DNA of 64,000 bases from Staphylococcus aureus (GTDB taxonomy: Bacteria > Bacillota > Bacilli > Staphylococcales > Staphylococcaceae). A program made the position numbers and the translations under genes. The stretch is taken from the NCBI RefSeq assembly GCF_001027105.1, contig NZ_CP011526.1:1488001-1552000 (forward strand), written 5' to 3'. Numbering within the stretch: the first letter of the stretch is position 1; each line of letters opens with the position of its first letter. Below, piece by piece: positions 43,046-53,526 of this stretch. The notes under the pieces were generated by a model. It was given only the letters and a program-made list of their open reading frames with translations, was not told the DNA's origin and ran no database searches.

Positions 43046-44797
43046 TTATTCTGGTTTTGGTAGTTTAATAATAAATGTTGTGCCTTTCCCTAATTCGCTT
43101 TTAACATCTATGGAACCACCATGCTCTTCGATAATCATTTTACAAATGAACAAACCTAAACCGGTACCTTGTTTACCTCGCGTTCTCGCTGCATCAACTT
43201 TATAAAAACGATCAAATACTTGTTGTAAATGTTCTGGTGCAATGCCTGTACCTGTATCTTTAATGTATAAAATATCTTCGCTTTCATTTTCATCACAAGT
43301 AATTGCAATTTCATCTCCAGGTTTCGTATAACGTGATGCATTATCAATTAAGTTCGTTAGTACTTGGTCCATGCGATCCATATCATAACTCCAAACACGC
43401 TTCTTACAATAATTAAAAGTCATATTTAGACCTAAATCATCAGCTTGTTGGCGATACTTAATTTTCATCTTATCTAGTAACGCTGCAATAGGCTGAACTT
43501 CTTTATTTACGGATAACCCTTCAGCATCCATGCGTGCGACATTTAACAATTCATTAACTAAACGATTTAAACGTTTCGATTCATCAAGGACAATGGCAAG
43601 CGATTCTTTTATTTCATCCGGTTCTGTAACAATACCATCTACAATTGATTCAGTATAACCTTGAAGTAATGATATCGGTGTACGTAATTCATGTGATACA
43701 TTAGCAATGAAATCTTTCTTCATTTGATCTAGATTGTGCTCATTAGTCATATCACGAACTGTCACAACAACACCACTTTTACCTCCCTGTTCAATCTTGT
43801 CGATATAGCTTGTGGTCACAACAAAGAATCGTGCATTCATTTCTAAATCGCGCATTTCAGTTTGTTTTGATTTAAAAGTATCTTCTATTTGTCTTAATAA
43901 GAAAGCTTTAGCATCTTCATCAATATTGTCCATAATATCATTCGCCATCTTATTAGATAAGATAATTTGTCGACTCTCATTAATACCTAGGACACCTTCT
44001 ACCATAGAGTTAATTAAGCTGTCTCTAATATTTTTAGATGTGGATAATGCGTCGACATGCTCTTCGATTTCTGTACTCATCTGATTAAATGCCTGCGATA
44101 ATTGACCAATTTCATCTTTCGTTGTGACAGAAGGTTTATAAGAGTAATCCCCTTCAGATACACGTGTAGCTTGGTCTCTTAAACGTCTTAAAGGTTTTGT
44201 AATTCTTGACGATAAGAAAAACGCAAAGACTGTTGTAATTGTTAAGAAAATAACAGCCGTAATTATGGTGATAATCGTAATAGCATTATTTGTATCTTCG
44301 ATTGATTTCAAGTCTTTATATATAAAGACTCCACTATATTTGCTATGACTATTCTTCTGTGCTTTTGTTGGATAGCCTAACAAAATATATGTTTGAGATG
44401 AGCCCTTTTCTTTAATCGTTACATTTCGAGTAACAGATTTACCTTTATCAAACACATCGTCAAAATGGTCGTTGTTGACTACTTCATTCAACATTTGCTT
44501 TTTAATATTAGAAAGTGAAGCCGTTGATTGACGATGTTTATTATTTATAATCATCAACCCACCAGGATTTTCAATTAATGTTTGACTATATTTTATTGCT
44601 TCTTCTTTATTATGTGATTGTTCGACCAGTGAACTTATACGTCTAGCATCTTCTCTTATGGCATTTTCGGTTTCTTGTGTGAAATAGTATTGCATAAAGG
44701 TAATTAAAGCAATACTTAATAAAATTAAAACTGTCGTCACTATTAAAATAATAGTTAACCACAGTTTAATTACGACACTATTTAGCCGGCTCATCAT
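43046..44797 (-). CDS. srrB: Sensor histidine kinase SrrB
   Basis: Membrane kinase of the SrrAB system controlling the response to low oxygen and nitric oxide and affecting virulence genes. 583 residues from the ATG at 44797 (GAGG nine bases upstream). Two membrane helices (about 9-31 and 172-195) flank an extracellular region; then HAMP, PAS-like region, HisKA (FIANVSHELRTP with the phospho-accepting His) and the ATPase domain (NLIDNASRY, DTGTGI, GTGLGLFI). The two cysteines NYC and ITC are 37 residues apart, matching the reported redox pair Cys464/Cys501. Overlaps srrA by 20 bases. Confidence 0.96.
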   Translation of the reverse strand: MMSRLNSVVIKLWLTIILIVTTVLILLSIALITFMQYYFTQETENAIREDARRISSLVEQSHNKEEAIKYSQTLIENPGGLMIINNKHRQSTASLSNIKKQMLNEVVNNDHFDDVFDKGKSVTRNVTIKEKGSSQTYILLGYPTKAQKNSHSKYSGVFIYKDLKSIEDTNNAITIITIITAVIFLTITTVFAFFLSSRITKPLRRLRDQATRVSEGDYSYKPSVTTKDEIGQLSQAFNQMSTEIEEHVDALSTSKNIRDSLINSMVEGVLGINESRQIILSNKMANDIMDNIDEDAKAFLLRQIEDTFKSKQTEMRDLEMNARFFVVTTSYIDKIEQGGKSGVVVTVRDMTNEHNLDQMKKDFIANVSHELRTPISLLQGYTESIVDGIVTEPDEIKESLAIVLDESKRLNRLVNELLNVARMDAEGLSVNKEVQPIAALLDKMKIKYRQQADDLGLNMTFNYCKKRVWSYDMDRMDQVLTNLIDNASRYTKPGDEIAITCDENESEDILYIKDTGTGIAPEHLQQVFDRFYKVDAARTRGKQGTGLGLFICKMIIEEHGGSIDVKSELGKGTTFIIKLPKPE

Positions 44798-45503
44798 TAG
44801 ATTTAACCTCAAATTTATACCCAACGCCCCAGACTGTTTGAATCATATGCGCAGCTTCACTAGACACACGATTTAACTTTTCTCTAAGTCGTTTAACATG
44901 AGTATCAACTGTTCTTAAATCACCATAGAATTCATAATGCCAAACTTCTTTTAATAATTGTTCACGGTCAAATACTTTATTTGGTGTTTTAGCTAAATAT
45001 ATTAATAATTCGTACTCTTTAGGAGTCAAATTAACTTCTTGATTATCAGCAAGTACGCGATGTGCATCATTATCTATTTCTAAATGTTTAAATTCAATCA
45101 CATCACGTGCGTGAGGTTCGCTTTGTTCTACAGTTGTAGATTGCGTTCTTCTTAGAAGTGCTTTAACTCTTAAGACTACTTCTCTTGGTGAAAATGGTTT
45201 GACGATATAATCATCTGCACCAGATTCAAAACCTTCAACACGGTTTGTTTCTTCACCTTTAGCAGTCAACATAATAATCGGTGTTTGTTTATGTTCACGC
45301 AATTTAGTTGCCACCTGGATACCATCCATTTCAGGCAACATTAAATCTAGTAGTATGCAAGCATAATTATTCTCCATTGCAAGTTCATAAGCCTCTTGGC
45401 CATTACTTGCTTCATGGATTTCAAAAGATTCTCTTTCTAAATACATTTTAAGTAATCTTCTGATTCTATCCTCATCATCTACGATAAGTATTTCGTTCGA
45501 CAT
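44778..45503 (-). CDS. srrA: Response regulator SrrA
   Basis: OmpR/PhoB-type regulator paired with SrrB. Receiver domain: acidic pair in LIVDDEDRIRR, phospho-acceptor Asp in ILLDLMLPEMDG, Thr in MLTAKGE and Lys in YIVKPFSP. A winged-helix DNA-binding domain follows (LTPKEYELLIYLA...VDTHVKRLREKL). Start at 45503, ten bases after GGGAGG, giving 241 residues. Homologous to B. subtilis ResD. Confidence 0.97.
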   Translation of the reverse strand: MSNEILIVDDEDRIRRLLKMYLERESFEIHEASNGQEAYELAMENNYACILLDLMLPEMDGIQVATKLREHKQTPIIMLTAKGEETNRVEGFESGADDYIVKPFSPREVVLRVKALLRRTQSTTVEQSEPHARDVIEFKHLEIDNDAHRVLADNQEVNLTPKEYELLIYLAKTPNKVFDREQLLKEVWHYEFYGDLRTVDTHVKRLREKLNRVSSEAAHMIQTVWGVGYKFEVKSNDEPAK

Positions 45504-45635
45504 ACAGGTCATACCTCCCACACATGCTTTTCTTTACAAAAGTATTATATCACAGGAAAGCGCATACAGTTATTAAAAACCTAAAATTTTGTGAAAAAAT
45601 TCTCAAACTTTGTGATAAATACATATTTTATTTAA

Positions 45636-46373
45636 TTATTTCCCATGTTCTGCTAAATGACGCATCACTTTTACTTCATGAGGCGTCAATACACGTCCTT
45701 CACCAGCATTCAAACCGACAACATTTAAAGGCCCATATTCAATACGAGACAGTTTCGTCACTTGATGACCAAAATGTTCGAACATTCTTCTGACTTGGCG
45801 ATTACGACCTTCTGTAATTGTAATTTCAACCAATGTTGTGTTTTTATCTTTATCTTGTTTCTTAACTTTCACTTCAGCCGGTTGCGTCATACCATCTTCT
45901 AATTCAATACCTTTTTCTAGCGCTTTCACTTCTTCTCTCATTAAATAACCTTTTAATTTCGCAACATATTTTTTCTTAATTTGATATCTTGGATGTGTCA
46001 TTAAATTAGTAAATTCACCATCATTTGTGAGTAATAACAATCCAGAAGTATCATAGTCTAAACGACCAACAGGATAAATACGTGCTTCTATATCTTTAAA
46101 GTAATCTGTAACCACTGTACGTCCTCTATCATCAGATACACTTGTTATCACTTGAGTTGGTTTATGGAATAAAATGTAAATTTTGTCTTCTAGTTCTATT
46201 TTAATACCTTCAACTTCAATCGTATCTGATGGCTTCACTTTTGTTCCTAATTCAGTGACAGTCGTACCATTCACTTTCACTTTTCCTTCAGAAATTAAAG
46301 TTTCTGCCTTACGTCTTGAAGTATAACCGCTATTAGCTATACGTTTTTGTAATCGTTCTAATTCTTTAGTCAT
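45636..46373 (-). CDS. rluB: Pseudouridine synthase RluB (23S rRNA)
   Basis: RsuA/RluB family. An N-terminal S4 RNA-binding domain ([22 protein letters not shown]) precedes the catalytic domain with the active Asp in [19 protein letters not shown] and the later RNRQVRRMF motif. 245 residues. Last gene of scpA-scpB-rluB with 8-base overlaps, a conserved Firmicute order. Confidence 0.94.
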   Translation of the reverse strand: MTKELERLQKRIANSGYTSRRKAETLISEGKVKVNGTTVTELGTKVKPSDTIEVEGIKIELEDKIYILFHKPTQVITSVSDDRGRTVVTDYFKDIEARIYPVGRLDYDTSGLLLLTNDGEFTNLMTHPRYQIKKKYVAKLKGYLMREEVKALEKGIELEDGMTQPAEVKVKKQDKDKNTTLVEITITEGRNRQVRRMFEHFGHQVTKLSRIEYGPLNVVGLNAGEGRVLTPHEVKVMRHLAEHGK

Positions 46374-46908
46374 TATTTTCTCCTTTTTGATTGACTAGAT
46401 TACTGAAAAAAGCATCCATTTCTTCATCGTCTTCTTCAGTTGTCGGCAAATCTTCTATATTGGAAATACCAAATACATTTAAAAATAAATCAGTAGTAAT
46501 TAACTGTTGGCTACGCTGTTCATTAACCACTTTAGCCTCAACTAGTCCTTTGGCAATCAATGTCTTAACTGCACCATCTGAATTGATACTACGAATTAAT
46601 TCAATATCACTTCTTGATAATGGCTGGTTATAAGCAATAATTGATAGTACTTCCATTGCTGCTTGTGATAATTTCATTTGTGACTTTTGTTCAATTAATT
46701 GTTCAATATACGTTGCCGCTTCTTTTTTAGTCGTTAAAACATACGTCATTCCAAATCGTTGTATCATTAATCCATGTGATGAATAATTTTCAATTAATTC
46801 AACGAGTTGGTCTTTCGACATATCTAATATTTCTAATAGTTGTTTTTCATCTAAACCTTCATCGCCAGCTGTAAATAAAAGCGACTCTAATATACCATGA
46901 TTATCCAA
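46366..46908 (-). CDS. scpB: Segregation and condensation protein ScpB
   Basis: Kleisin-binding winged-helix subunit of the SMC condensin complex. 180 residues with two winged-helix domains and an acidic C-terminal tail ([13 protein letters not shown]). Start is TTG at 46908, overlapping scpA by 8 bases; GGAG is 12 bases upstream, a long spacing, so translation is probably coupled to scpA. Confidence 0.94.
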
Positions 46909-47632
46909 AATGGTAGTTCACTCCTCTAATAATGTTAATATCTTCAAAATTACGTTGTTGCTCAATATTAATTATTCCTGCTTTTGACATCTCTAAAATA
47001 GCTAAAAAGTGAGTGACTACTTGTTCAATTGGCTCAGAAAACGTAAACAGACTAAAGAAGTTAAAATGATCTTTATCTTTCAATCTCGATGTCACTTGTT
47101 CTGTAGCTTGTTGAATGGTAAATGTCTCTTTTCGGATTTCAACAGATTTAGGTGTATTTAACTCAACTCTATTTTTAACTCTTTGATAAGCTACAATTAA
47201 TTCAGTTAAATCAATCGTATGATTTGGATCCCAAGATTCATCTGTTTCCAAATGAGATAAATCTGTCGGTCTTTTTGTAAAATAAAAATCTCTTTCTTCT
47301 TTCATGTCATTTAAAATAGCAGTATATTCTTTATAATTTTGATATTCTATTAAACGCCCAACTAAATCTTCCCGTGGGTCATCATCAACATCCATATCTG
47401 ATGTTGATTGTGGTAATAGCATCTTACTTTTAATCATTAAGAGTTCTGACGCTAATACTAGGTATTCACTTGCAATATTAATTTCAAGCTGTTTCATTGC
47501 ATGAACGTACTGCATATACTGCTCTGTTAATGCTTGCATAGGAATATCATAAATATCTATTTCAAATTTTTGGATAAGATGCAGCAATAAATCTAATGGT
47601 CCATTGAAAGCATCTAATTTAACTTCATACAT
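46901..47632 (-). CDS. scpA: Segregation and condensation protein ScpA
   Basis: Kleisin subunit bridging the SMC heads. The N-terminal domain begins [31 protein letters not shown], the ScpA signature, and the C-terminal winged helix is [32 protein letters not shown]. Start at 47632 with GAGG eight bases before (243 residues); 30 codons further upstream are only an open extension. Divergent from the DUF309 gene, which it faces across 91 bases. Confidence 0.94.
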
Positions 47633-47723
47633 AATATCTACCTCGTATTGCGTCATATGTGCATAATTCTCTAAAATATTATAGCATGAAAATAACTTAC
47701 TTTTAAATTGGGGTGATAACAAA

Positions 47724-48230
47724 ATGCAACAGGCACTGATAAATTTCTATTATCAATTTCATACTAAGCAACATTATTTCCTATGTCATGACATTTTAGA
47801 AGATGCATGGAAAGCTGAAAATAACTACAGTAAGCAAGATGCAGTTGTTAGTTTAATCTTGTTTGCAACTGCTTGTTACCATTATCGCCGCAATAATTTA
47901 AAAGGCGCCTATAAGTCTTTTAATAAATCTAAAGAAATAATACAAAATGCTAAAGATAGAGATGCGTTATACCTTAATTTAAATGATTATCAGTTGTTAA
48001 TTGAGCAACAGATTGCAAAATTGAATGCAGCAAAGCCTTTTTCATCTGTTATATTACCAATAACTCCAGTCTTTGAACGCATCATCAAGGCCAACTATCC
48101 AGACTATGATTATAATCAGGAAACAGCAACAGATCCTTTTATTGTAGACCATCACATGCGCCGTGATCGTTCAGAAGTGATTGCAGCAAAAGAAGAAGCG
48201 ATTCAATTAAGAAAACATAGACGTAATTAA
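47724..48230 (+). CDS. DUF309 family protein (YpuF-like)
   Basis: 168 residues. The N-terminal [24 protein letters not shown] is the DUF309 signature (conserved H-x-x-L-E-x-x-W), thought of as a small helical, possibly metal-binding domain. The rest is helical and basic. It lies beside scpA as ypuF does in Bacillus. Ribosome site GGGGTGAT. No function is established. Confidence 0.83.
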
Positions 48231-48243
48231 TCAACCAATTTAA

Positions 48244-48292
48244 AAAAGCCACAATAGCACAGACATTTTTAGTCATGTGTATTGTGACTTTT
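48244..48292. terminator. Bidirectional terminator between the DUF309 gene and xerD
   Basis: AAAAG-C-CACAATA and TATTGTG-A-CTTTT (48245-48257 and 48279-48292) form a long stem with one mismatch, with A- and T-runs either side, between convergent genes. Confidence 0.8.
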
Positions 48293-48307
48293 GAGTTATT
48301 GTTCACT

Positions 48308-49195
48308 TTATGCTCTAGGATGAAATTGGTTATACATTTTTCTAATTTGAGATTTCGAAACATGTGTATAGAGTTGGGTAGTAGATATGTCAGAGTGACC
48401 TAACATCTCTTGCACTGCTCTTAAATCTGCGCCATTTTCCAATAAATGTGTCGCAAAAGAGTGGCGTAACGTATGTGGCGTTAACGTCTTTTTAATGTTT
48501 GCCTTTACACCATTTTGTTTAATCATTTTCCATATTGCTTGTCGTGATAAAGGTTTACCATGCATATTTAAAAATAAGACTTCAGTAACAGTCTTTTTTA
48601 AAAGTTGCGGTCTAATCGTTTCAATATAAGTAGTTAAGTACTCAATGACTGCGTCGCCTAATGGTACAATTCTTTCTTTATCGCCTTTACCAAATACGCG
48701 TACAAATCCCATTATTAAGTTCACGTTTTCTAACTCTAAATGTATCAATTCAGATACACGCATTCCCGTTGCGTACAGAAGTTCTAACATCGTACGATCA
48801 CGATATCCATTAATTTTATTTAAATCTGGCGTTTCTAATAAAGCCAACACTTCGTCAACATTTAAAACGTCAGGCAATTTTTTGTCATATTTTGGTGAAT
48901 CTAATAATACCGTTGGATCTTTCGCCGCATATTTTTCTCTTATAGCAAATTGATGAAAACTACGGATTGTTGAAATAAATCGCGCAATAGATTTAGCAGA
49001 TTGCCCTTGGTCTATTAAATGCCCCAAACACTCTTGAATTAATTGTCGATCTATAAAATCAATATGCGAGATATGATGTTCAGTCATATAATCTTGATAC
49101 TTTTTCAAATCACGTCTATAAGCACCAATTGTGTTAGAACTTAGTCCTTTTTCAATTTGTATAAAACGCAAATATTCTTCAATAATTGTTTCCAT
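48308..49195 (-). CDS. xerD: Site-specific tyrosine recombinase XerD
   Basis: Resolves chromosome dimers at dif with XerC. N-terminal core-binding domain (about 1-95), then the catalytic domain with Arg in YATGMRVSEL, HTLRHSFATH (His-x-x-Arg), LGHSDISTTQLYTHVS with the nucleophilic Tyr. 295 residues from the ATG at 49195. It is a housekeeping recombinase, not a mobile-element integrase: no attachment repeats or phage genes accompany it. Confidence 0.96.
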   Translation of the reverse strand: METIIEEYLRFIQIEKGLSSNTIGAYRRDLKKYQDYMTEHHISHIDFIDRQLIQECLGHLIDQGQSAKSIARFISTIRSFHQFAIREKYAAKDPTVLLDSPKYDKKLPDVLNVDEVLALLETPDLNKINGYRDRTMLELLYATGMRVSELIHLELENVNLIMGFVRVFGKGDKERIVPLGDAVIEYLTTYIETIRPQLLKKTVTEVLFLNMHGKPLSRQAIWKMIKQNGVKANIKKTLTPHTLRHSFATHLLENGADLRAVQEMLGHSDISTTQLYTHVSKSQIRKMYNQFHPRA

Positions 49196-49243
49196 AACCA
49201 CACCTCTAAAAAAAGCGAAGGTTAATTTAACCTACGCAATTTA

Positions 49244-49693
49244 CTATCCTTTACCTTTAGCTTGGCACGTTTCACACACACCATGGAAAGTTAAACGATG
49301 ATCTAAAATTTTAAAATTGAACTCATTTTCAACTCGATTTTCAACTTCTGGTAACAAATCTTCATCGATTTCATCTACACGACCACATTCCATACATACT
49401 AAATGATGGTGGAAATGTTTTGCGCCTTCTTTTCTTAAATCAAAACGAGCGACGCCATCACCAAAGTTAATTTTGTCGACAACTTTTAGTTCAGCTAACA
49501 ACTCTAACGTTCTGTATACTGTCGCCAAGCCAATTTCAGGCGCTTTATCTTTTACTTTCAGATATACGTCTTCAGCACTTAGATGATCTTTTTCATTTTC
49601 AATTAGAACTCTAACAGTAGCTTCGCGTTGTGGCGTTAGCTTATATGATGATTGTTGTAATTGTTGCTTAACGCGATTTAATCGTTCTTCCAA
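49244..49693 (-). CDS. fur: Ferric uptake regulator Fur
   Basis: Iron-responsive repressor. Winged helix (about 1-85; GLATVYRTLELLAELKVV recognition region) and dimerisation domain with metal ligands HFHHHLVCMECGRVDEI and a C-terminal CETC pair, making the two structural-zinc CxxC motifs. Start is TTG at 49693, nine bases after GGGGAG (149 residues). Between xerD and nudF, the same order as in Bacillus. Confidence 0.95.
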   Translation of the reverse strand: MEERLNRVKQQLQQSSYKLTPQREATVRVLIENEKDHLSAEDVYLKVKDKAPEIGLATVYRTLELLAELKVVDKINFGDGVARFDLRKEGAKHFHHHLVCMECGRVDEIDEDLLPEVENRVENEFNFKILDHRLTFHGVCETCQAKGKG

Positions 49694-49797
49694 CGATGTC
49701 CACTCCCCTACTAATAATTAAAATCATTACAAATTATTTCAAACTTCACAATTAAAACTAACAGTTTTCTCAATAAAATGCAAGCTTTTCTCATTTG

Positions 49798-50340
49798 TTA
49801 TTTAGAATGATTATAATTTAATAATAGGTGTTGCAATGCAATGATAGTCTTCGCATCTTCTATTTCTTTATTCATTAGCATCGATTTAACATTCTCAATC
49901 GGAACTTTAATGACTTCGACAAATTCATCTTCATCTAAGTGAACTGTACCTTCTTCTAAATTATCCGTAAAATATATTGATAATTGTTCATCGCAAAAAC
50001 CTGGTGAACCATACATATCTACAACATGTGTTAACTCTTTGGCAATATATCCTGTTTCTTCTTCTAATTCACGTTTTGCCGCTTCGACTCTATCTTCATC
50101 ATCTTCTAATTTACCAGCTGGAATTTCTAGCAATGGTTTTTCTACTGGTTTACGATACTGTTTCACTAATACGACTTCTTTTTTAGGTGTCACTGCACAA
50201 ACAGCAACTGCACCATTATGATAAACTAATTCTCTTGTTGACGTTTCACCGTTTGGTAATGTCACTGTATGAATTTCTACATCTACAATTTTGCCATTAT
50301 AAATAACTGTTCGATCAATTGTTTTTTCATTTAAATCCAT
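49798..50340 (-). CDS. nudF: NUDIX hydrolase, ADP-ribose pyrophosphatase
   Basis: 180 residues from the ATG at 50340. The Nudix box GKLEDDEDRVEAAKRELEEETGY (GX5EX7REUXEEXGU) follows the ADP-ribose-type context LLEIPAGKLE, with a downstream DEFVEVIKV. It probably splits ADP-ribose to AMP and ribose-5-phosphate. Single gene divergent from the aldo/keto reductase. Confidence 0.88.
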   Translation of the reverse strand: MDLNEKTIDRTVIYNGKIVDVEIHTVTLPNGETSTRELVYHNGAVAVCAVTPKKEVVLVKQYRKPVEKPLLEIPAGKLEDDEDRVEAAKRELEEETGYIAKELTHVVDMYGSPGFCDEQLSIYFTDNLEEGTVHLDEDEFVEVIKVPIENVKSMLMNKEIEDAKTIIALQHLLLNYNHSK

Positions 50341-50421
50341 TATAATCACGTTCCTTTAAATTCATATTATATATTGATACACTATGCTTGTTAGCTAAAG
50401 TGTATCGAAAGGAGAACAGAC

Positions 50422-51330
50422 ATGCAAAAAAATATATTAAAAAGTGGTATTTCATTATCTGAATTAGGTCTAGGTTGCATGAGTTTAGGTACAGATTTAA
50501 AAAAAGCCGAACAAATTATAGATTGTGCTGTTGAAAATGGTATCACTTATTTTGATACAGCAGATATGTACGATAAAGGTATAAATGAATCAGTTGTTGG
50601 TAAGGCACTTCTTAAATATCAACAACGCGATGATATTTTTATTGGTACAAAAGTAGGCAATCGTTTAACAAAAGATGGCAGTACAACATGGGATCCGAGT
50701 AAATCCTATATTAAAGAGGCAGTTAAAGGTTCACTAAAGCGTTTAGGTATCGATCATATCGATTTATATCAACTTCATGGCGGAACCATTGATGACCCAT
50801 TAGACGAAACAATAAGCGCATTTGATGAATTGAAACAAGAAGGAATTATACGTGCTTACGGTATTTCTTCTATTCGCCCAAATGTAATTGATTATTATTT
50901 AAAACATAGTCAAATCGAAACGATAATGTCTCAATTCAATTTGATTGATAATCGTCCAGAATCATTATTAGATGCAATTCACAACAATGATGTTAAAGTA
51001 TTGGCAAGAGGACCTGTGTCTAAAGGATTATTAACTTCAAACAGTGTTAATGTGCTCGACAATAAATTTAAAGATGGTATTTTTGATTATTCTCATGATG
51101 AATTGGGTGAAACAATAGCCTCTATTAAAGAAATTGAAAGTAATTTATCTGCATTGACATTTAGTTATTTAACATCACATGACGTGCTTGGTTCCATCAT
51201 TGTAGGTGCAAGTAGCGTCGACCAATTAAAAGAAAATATTGAAAACTATCATACTAAAGTTAGTTTAGATCAGATTAAAACAGCAAGAGCTCGTGTAAAG
51301 GATTTGGAATATACCAATCATTTAGTGTAG
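50422..51330 (+). CDS. Aldo/keto reductase
   Basis: 302-residue NADPH-dependent oxidoreductase. Catalytic tetrad elements: Asp and Tyr in FDTADMYDKGINESVVGKAL, Lys in IGTKVGN, His in LYQLHGG; the C-terminal IIVGASSVDQLKENI belongs to the cofactor site. Ribosome site AAAGGAG. The natural substrate cannot be told from the sequence. Confidence 0.9.
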   Translation: MQKNILKSGISLSELGLGCMSLGTDLKKAEQIIDCAVENGITYFDTADMYDKGINESVVGKALLKYQQRDDIFIGTKVGNRLTKDGSTTWDPSKSYIKEAVKGSLKRLGIDHIDLYQLHGGTIDDPLDETISAFDELKQEGIIRAYGISSIRPNVIDYYLKHSQIETIMSQFNLIDNRPESLLDAIHNNDVKVLARGPVSKGLLTSNSVNVLDNKFKDGIFDYSHDELGETIASIKEIESNLSALTFSYLTSHDVLGSIIVGASSVDQLKENIENYHTKVSLDQIKTARARVKDLEYTNHLV

Positions 51331-51348
51331 AAGTCATTTTCAGTAATA

Positions 51349-51400
51349 AAAACAGCAGCATGAGGCGTTTCATTATAAAAATGCCTTACTGCTGTTGTTT
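51349..51400 (+). terminator. Terminator of the aldo/keto reductase gene
   Basis: AACAGCAG and CTGCTGTT (51351-51358 and 51389-51396) with inner AGGCGTTT/AAAATGCCT, then GTTTATG. Confidence 0.75.
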
Positions 51401-51545
51401 ATGTACAATTCGCTATAATTTATGATTATGATTACTCACTTATGATAGAAATTAAAGCGTTGTCCTCACGCATCAGTATTTAGTAATTTCGCCTTGCGGC
51501 ATTGCCTTAAGCAAACTTCTGCCACTTCATCTCTTAATAATTTTA

Positions 51546-51794
51546 TTAAAACATCTTTCTATATTTCACTTCGCATGTTGATTCATCATTATTAGTTATT
51601 ATTTGTACACCCAGCACATTTCCTTGCAACACAAGTAGTTTGAATTTTTCACAAGTATAATATAATGTACCGTCTGAAATTTGGTCTACAGAAATATCGC
51701 CTAAAATATCCAGCACTGTAAATTCTTCAAATACTGATAGTTGTTCCGCATATCGTACACAAAGTCTTACCACACTCTCCGATTGACAGTTCAT
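51546..51794 (-). CDS. Small conserved protein of unknown function
   Basis: 82 residues from the ATG at 51794 (AGGTGGG six bases upstream). It contains four cysteines but no CxxC pair, no signal peptide and no membrane segment. It follows the short-chain dehydrogenase gene by 15 bases and is probably cotranscribed. The family was not recognised. Confidence 0.6.
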   Translation of the reverse strand: MNCQSESVVRLCVRYAEQLSVFEEFTVLDILGDISVDQISDGTLYYTCEKFKLLVLQGNVLGVQIITNNDESTCEVKYRKMF

Positions 51795-51809
51795 TGCCAT
51801 CCCACCTAT

Positions 51810-52565
51810 TTATGCTTTATTTTTAAATAATTTAGGGAAACATCGTTCAAAAAATCTAGGCGCAATTTGATACATTTTCAACGCATGATGCATCCATTTA
51901 GGCCGATTAATTTCCAATTGTTTTGTTTTAATGCCATAAATGATATCTTCTGCAAGCTGATTAGCATCAAGCATAATTTCCCCCATCTTTTTAGCATACT
52001 TCATTGATGGGTCGGCTTTTTGATGAAAAGGTGTATCAATCGGGCCAACATTAACTGTCATGATATGTAAGTTTGGTGACTCTAGTCTTAAAGCATTCAT
52101 TAATGCATAAAACCCTGCTTTCGATGCCCCATAATGTGCAGCATTTGCTTGTGTGGAAAATGCAGCTTGACTTGAAATACCTACAATATGTGCGTTAGAT
52201 GTTAAATATGGTCTCAACACAGTATATAAAACATTAAAACTAATTAAATTAAGCTGATACGTTTCAATCATTTCTGAAAAACTATGGTCTGAAATAGATT
52301 TGAAATAACCTAAACCTGCACTATAAATGAATCCATCGAATGATGTATTGTCTTCAAATTGCAGTGCCTGTATCGACTTCAAATCATTTAAGTCACAAGG
52401 AATAACATTTATAGTTTTCCCCAATTCCTGTTCAAAGATTCTAGTTGCTTTATCAACATCACGCACCAACAACGTTACATGCACTTTATTTTCTAGTAAC
52501 TTTCGGACAATCGATAAACCTAAACCACTCGTACCACCAGTCACTATAAAATGTTGTCCTTTCAT
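51810..52565 (-). CDS. Short-chain dehydrogenase/reductase
   Basis: 251 residues. The Rossmann motif TGGTSGLGLSIVRKLL (TGxxxGxG) is at the N-terminus, the NAG-equivalent is YSAGLGYF, and the catalytic Tyr-x3-Lys is AHYGASKAGFYAL with an upstream Ser (VGISSQAAF). Start ATG at 52565, seven bases after GGAAGG. The C-terminal hydrophobic/aromatic extension is typical of membrane-associated SDRs. Substrate unknown. Confidence 0.88.
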   Translation of the reverse strand: MKGQHFIVTGGTSGLGLSIVRKLLENKVHVTLLVRDVDKATRIFEQELGKTINVIPCDLNDLKSIQALQFEDNTSFDGFIYSAGLGYFKSISDHSFSEMIETYQLNLISFNVLYTVLRPYLTSNAHIVGISSQAAFSTQANAAHYGASKAGFYALMNALRLESPNLHIMTVNVGPIDTPFHQKADPSMKYAKKMGEIMLDANQLAEDIIYGIKTKQLEINRPKWMHHALKMYQIAPRFFERCFPKLFKNKA

Positions 52566-52706
52566 CAATTAACCTTCCTTTTCAATTATATAGAATGCAA
52601 TTTATCAACTTTACATAATTGAGACAAGTTGATTATCTTTCCTAATATATATACAATAATAAGAAAATATAACATACAAATCAAAAACTAAAGGGATGTG
52701 ACGTTA

Positions 52707-53522
52707 ATGAAACTCGTATTTTATGGAGCTGGTAATATGGCACAAGCTATATTTACAGGAATTATTAACTCAAGCAACTTAGATGCCAATGATATATATT
52801 TAACAAATAAATCTAATGAACAAGCTTTAAAAGCATTCGCTGAAAAACTAGGTGTTAACTATAGTTATGATGATGCGACATTATTAAAAGATGCAGATTA
52901 TGTATTTTTAGGTACCAAACCACATGACTTTGATGCTCTAGCAACACGCATCAAACCACATATTACAAAAGACAATTGCTTCATTTCAATTATGGCAGGT
53001 ATTCCGATTGATTATATTAAACAACAATTAGAATGCCAAAATCCAGTTGCTAGAATTATGCCAAACACAAATGCGCAAGTTGGACACTCTGTTACTGGCA
53101 TTAGTTTTTCAAACAACTTTGACCCTAAATCTAAAGATGAAATTAACGATTTAGTTAAAGCATTTGGTTCTGTAATTGAAGTATCAGAAGATCATTTACA
53201 TCAAGTAACAGCTATCACCGGAAGCGGCCCAGCATTTTTATATCATGTATTCGAGCAATATGTTAAAGCTGGTACGAAACTTGGTCTAGAAAAAGAACAA
53301 GTTGAAGAATCTATACGCAACCTTATTATAGGTACAAGTAAGATGATTGAACGTTCAGATTTGAGCATGGCTCAATTAAGAAAAAATATTACCTCTAAAG
53401 GTGGTACGACACAAGCTGGCCTTGATACATTGTCACAATATGATTTAGTATCTATTTTCGAAGATTGTCTAAACGCTGCCGTCGACCGTAGTATTGAACT
53501 TTCTAATATAGAAGACCAATAA
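52707..53522 (+). CDS. proC: Pyrroline-5-carboxylate reductase
   Basis: Last step of proline synthesis. N-terminal Rossmann motif FYGAGNMAQAIFTGI and C-terminal signature TAITGSGPAFLYHV ... LRKNITSKGGTTQAGLDTL are clear. 271 residues from the ATG at 52707; a GTG three codons earlier is less likely. Confidence 0.94.
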   Translation: MKLVFYGAGNMAQAIFTGIINSSNLDANDIYLTNKSNEQALKAFAEKLGVNYSYDDATLLKDADYVFLGTKPHDFDALATRIKPHITKDNCFISIMAGIPIDYIKQQLECQNPVARIMPNTNAQVGHSVTGISFSNNFDPKSKDEINDLVKAFGSVIEVSEDHLHQVTAITGSGPAFLYHVFEQYVKAGTKLGLEKEQVEESIRNLIIGTSKMIERSDLSMAQLRKNITSKGGTTQAGLDTLSQYDLVSIFEDCLNAAVDRSIELSNIEDQ

Positions 53523-53526
53523 AAAC

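Noticed and set aside
45771..45790. LexA-like palindrome ATGTTCGAACAT
   Set aside because: It lies in the middle of the rluB coding sequence and not in front of a gene.
48308..49195. xerD considered as a mobile-element integrase
   Set aside because: Sequence and neighbours are those of the chromosomal dif recombinase; no attachment repeats or cargo genes.
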